Shown: one piece after another, positions 7,625-9,193 of the stretch
Numbering within the stretch: position 1 is the stretch's first letter
Layout: every line of letters starts with the position of its first letter
Assembly (NCBI GenBank): GCA_949286445.1
Contig: CASECL010000186.1
Span: 1 to 9,193, forward strand
Reading direction: 5' to 3'
Source of the DNA: an uncultured bacterium
Lineage (GTDB): Bacteria; Verrucomicrobiota; Lentisphaeria; Victivallales; Victivallaceae
DNA: 9,193 nt
Translations under genes and position numbers: made by a program
The notes under the pieces: generated by a model
Told to the model about the DNA's origin: nothing
Seen by the model: the letters and a program-made list of their open reading frames with translations, nothing else
Databases searched by the model: none

Positions 7625-7729
7625 TGAATTTGGTAATTTCAAATAGCAGAAAACAGAGATTAACTTGTTGAATTACAGCAAGAAACAGTCCGTTTCTCTG
7701 TTCAGCTGCCGGATTGAGAATAAAATTCA
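7625..7729. other. Candidate structured RNA: long rod with three-way junction
   Basis: Successive left and right arms pair in the correct nested order: TGAATTT 7625-7631 with AAATTCA 7723-7729; TTTCAA 7637-7642 with TTGAGA 7714-7719 (one G-U); GCAG 7646-7649 with CTGC 7706-7709; AACAGAG 7652-7658 with CTCTGTT 7696-7702. Inside, two hairpins form a junction: CTTGTTG/CAGCAAG with loop AATTA (7664-7682) and AAAC/GTTT with loop AGTCC (7683-7695). Weaker outer pairings (TCCGG 7611-7615 with CCGGG 7748-7752, AAAAC 7597-7601 with GTTTT 7759-7763) could extend the rod to about 180 nt. The strand of any transcript is unknown, and chance folding in AT-rich DNA has not been excluded. Confidence 0.3.
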
Positions 7730-7881
7730 GACAGCAAGATGTGTTGTCCGGGAAAAGCGTTTTACCAAGTAAATATGAGGTGTGGCGAATAAAATTGTTA
7801 TCCGGCAGATAGTTCCGGGATTATCGGACAATTATGAGCAGGCGCGCCGGCATTGATACATTGACAAAGGTTTTAATTTAT

Positions 7882-7911
7882 TTCCATTACTGGAATTGCA
7901 GTTATGAACTG
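7882..7911. repeat. Two tandem short hairpins
   Basis: TTCCA-TTAC-TGGAA (7882-7895) and CAGTT-ATG-AACTG (7899-7911) are perfect 5-bp hairpins only 3 bp apart, and TATTTTT follows at 7915-7921. On the plus strand this could be a weak terminator for an RNA made in the gap, but the stems are short and AT-rich. A third hairpin, TTGAAAA/TTTTCAA, lies just downstream (7940-7963). Confidence 0.3.
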
Positions 7912-8063
7912 AAGTATTTTTGAGAAAATATTGAATATATTGAAAAAACGGCATAGTTTTCAAGTTTTGTCCGGCAAATAAATCTGCGGGCTGTCCGGAG
8001 GTGTGGAATTTTTCCGGTATCGGGTTTGATTTATTCATCGTGGGCAACATGATTATCAGAAAA

Positions 8064-8122
8064 AATAAATATTCCAGATCAGATAGAAGGAATATTTTTG
8101 GTTATACAGTTAATAAATATTC
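8064..8122. promoter_or_regulatory. Three-copy AAATATTC repeat upstream of ftsH (possible operator)
   Basis: AAATATTC occurs at 8067-8074 and 8115-8122 in direct orientation and as its reverse complement GAATATTT at 8090-8097. The centres are 23 and 25 bp apart, close to two helical turns. The direct copies extend to an identical 11-mer, AATAAATATTC (8064-8074 and 8112-8122). The first pair forms a perfect 9-bp inverted repeat, AAATATTCC/GGAATATTT, with a 13-bp spacer. The last copy ends 23 bp before the ftsH start. The layout suggests a binding array or a leader hairpin controlling ftsH. AT-rich chance similarity remains possible. Confidence 0.4.
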
Positions 8123-8145
8123 AGGACAAGAGGAATTCTTTATTT

Positions 8146-9193
8146 ATGAGTGAAAATAACAATAACGGCAAAAAGCTTTCTCCCGGACAGCCCGGAAACG
8201 GTATGCCAGGACCGCGTTCCAGCAAAGCCGCCTTGATCTGGCTTCTGGTGTTTGTGGCACTGGGAAGTTTGATGCTTTTCCGAAATGTTTCCAGCGGCGG
8301 CGAAGTGCGTTCACTGGATCAGACCGAATTTGAAAATCTGCTTGCGGCAAAACAGATCATCAGCGCGAAACTCACCAGCGAGGGTGATAATATTATGCTG
8401 ATTGAGGGAAAAATGCTGCCATTCCAGGGCAGTGTCAGTCCGAAAACCTCCCGGGATGTTACCGCAAAACCGGCGGAAAGCAATAAGCCTGCCGCAGAGT
8501 CCGGCGAGAAGATTTCCATTCCGGACGGCGGAAAAGAAATTAAATTGGAGAAAACAGCACCGCCTGCAAAATCTCCGGAGGCAGGTGTTTCCAGAGAGAT
8601 ACGTTACAAAGTGCATGTGGTTTATACCGACAAACTTGTCGAACTGCTGAAAAATACTGATGTAAGCGTGGAAACCAATATTGAAAGTATTTGGATGGGT
8701 TTTGTCCGCATGCTGCCGTGGCTGGTGGTAACGATTATTATTTTTATTCTGATTACCCGCCAGATGAGAAATGCCGGTCGCGGAGCGTTTGACTTCGGCC
8801 GCAGCCGGGCAAGAATGATCCGGCCGGAGGAACTCAATGTAAAATTTTCCGACATTGCCGGAGCTGACGAGGCAAAAGAGGAAATCCAGGAAATTGTTGA
8901 ATTTCTCAAATCCCCGCTCAAATTTCAGATGGTGGGAGGCAAAATTCCCAAAGGATGTCTGCTGGTCGGAGACCCGGGAACCGGTAAAACATTGATGGCC
9001 AGGGCAGTAGCCTGTGAAGCCGGAGTACCGTTTTTTGCCATCAGCGGCAGTGACTTTGTTGAGATGTTTGTCGGCGTGGGAGCCAGCCGGGTACGGGATA
9101 TGTTTGAACAGGCGAGAAAAAATCTGCCCTGCCTGATTTTTATTGACGAAATCGATGCGGTAGGCCGTTCCCGTTTTTCCGGAATGGGCGGCG
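8146..9193 (+). CDS. ftsH: ATP-dependent zinc metalloprotease FtsH, N-terminal part (3' end outside window)
   Basis: Membrane-bound AAA+ protease that extracts and degrades membrane and cytoplasmic proteins. The first 349 residues are present. After an Asn-rich N-terminus comes transmembrane helix 1 (about 28-45), an extracytoplasmic segment of about 140 residues, transmembrane helix 2 (about 188-204), then the AAA domain. The AAA domain begins at FSDIAGADEAKEE (234-246), with Walker A GDPGTGKT (275-282), pore loop F308-V309-G310 within EMFVGVGAS, and Walker B IFIDEID (331-337). The HEXXH protease site lies beyond the window. The extracytoplasmic part is about twice the length in E. coli, mostly because of a Pro/Lys/Glu/Ser-rich insert at about 96-150. 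Walker A has Asp276 where the family normally has Pro. GAGG at 8130-8133 supports the ATG at 8146. The frame is open back to a stop at 8050, but no better start is visible. Confidence 0.97.
   Translation, partial: MSENNNNGKKLSPGQPGNGMPGPRSSKAALIWLLVFVALGSLMLFRNVSSGGEVRSLDQTEFENLLAAKQIISAKLTSEGDNIMLIEGKMLPFQGSVSPKTSRDVTAKPAESNKPAAESGEKISIPDGGKEIKLEKTAPPAKSPEAGVSREIRYKVHVVYTDKLVELLKNTDVSVETNIESIWMGFVRMLPWLVVTIIIFILITRQMRNAGRGAFDFGRSRARMIRPEELNVKFSDIAGADEAKEEIQEIVEFLKSPLKFQMVGGKIPKGCLLVGDPGTGKTLMARAVACEAGVPFFAISGSDFVEMFVGVGASRVRDMFEQARKNLPCLIFIDEIDAVGRSRFSGMGG

Larger units (their letters stand above)
7189..8145. other. 957-bp gap with no supported protein gene
   Basis: No reading frame on either strand has a plausible ribosome site, codon pattern and recognisable protein. 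The two longest, both on the minus strand (70 and 72 codons), look random. The DNA is AT-richer than the flanking genes but contains CCGG 15 times and several nested inverted repeats, listed separately. It contains no RNase P, tmRNA, SRP or tRNA core that I could find by eye. A perfect TATAAT occurs at 7289-7294, but no -35 element lies at a usual spacing. Possible contents are a structured RNA, a long ftsH leader, or remains of decayed DNA. Confidence 0.6.

Noticed and set aside
7841..7848. Perfect 8-bp palindrome GGCGCGCC
   Set aside because: It is a single occurrence with no partner or context, and cannot be told from chance.
7861..7866. Consensus -35 hexamer TTGACA
   Set aside because: No acceptable -10 hexamer occurs at 16-18 bp downstream.
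7832..8050. 72-codon minus-strand frame in the gap
   Set aside because: It has low-information composition, no recognisable motif and no neighbour on that strand.

Overview
The window looks like chromosomal DNA of a Gram-negative-type, probably anaerobic or oxygen-sensitive bacterium. It carries a eukaryotic-type (type 2) isoleucyl-tRNA synthetase, a membrane-anchored ApbE flavin transferase, an aldo/keto reductase with two Cys clusters, an FHA protein, and an FtsH with an enlarged extracytoplasmic domain. Together these would fit a PVC-like lineage such as Lentisphaerae or Chlamydiae relatives. That placement is an inference from gene style, not from a marker gene. All supported genes lie on the + strand. 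No rRNA, tRNA, CRISPR array, transposase or IS end was recognised.

Region 1 (1-6532) is one tightly packed transcription unit with no gaps. It runs from the tail of an unrecognised gene to ileS, apbE, an iron-sulfur aldo/keto reductase and an OppF/DppF-type ABC ATPase. Every junction overlaps (4, 34, 4 and 20 bp), which suggests translational coupling. The products belong to different processes: translation, flavinylation, redox metabolism and peptide uptake. No permease or binding protein accompanies the ATPase here.

Region 2 (6533-7188) holds a good sigma-70-like promoter (TTGCAA, 17 bp, TATATT) in front of a monocistronic gene for a small FHA-domain protein with a C-terminal membrane anchor.

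Region 3 (7189-8145) is 957 bp with no convincing protein gene, in a window where other genes overlap. It is visibly AT-richer than the coding DNA, yet it contains 15 copies of CCGG and several nested inverted repeats. One is a long rod-like fold with a three-way junction around 7625-7729, so it may hide a structured RNA. Its last 80 bp contain three copies of the octamer AAATATTC (two direct, one inverted) about 23-25 bp apart, just upstream of ftsH.

Region 4 (8146-9193) is the first 349 codons of ftsH, cut by the window end soon after Walker B. The strongest leads are the structured gap, the repeat cluster before ftsH, the tail-anchored FHA protein, and the unusual FtsH (long extracytoplasmic insert and an Asp in the Walker A loop).
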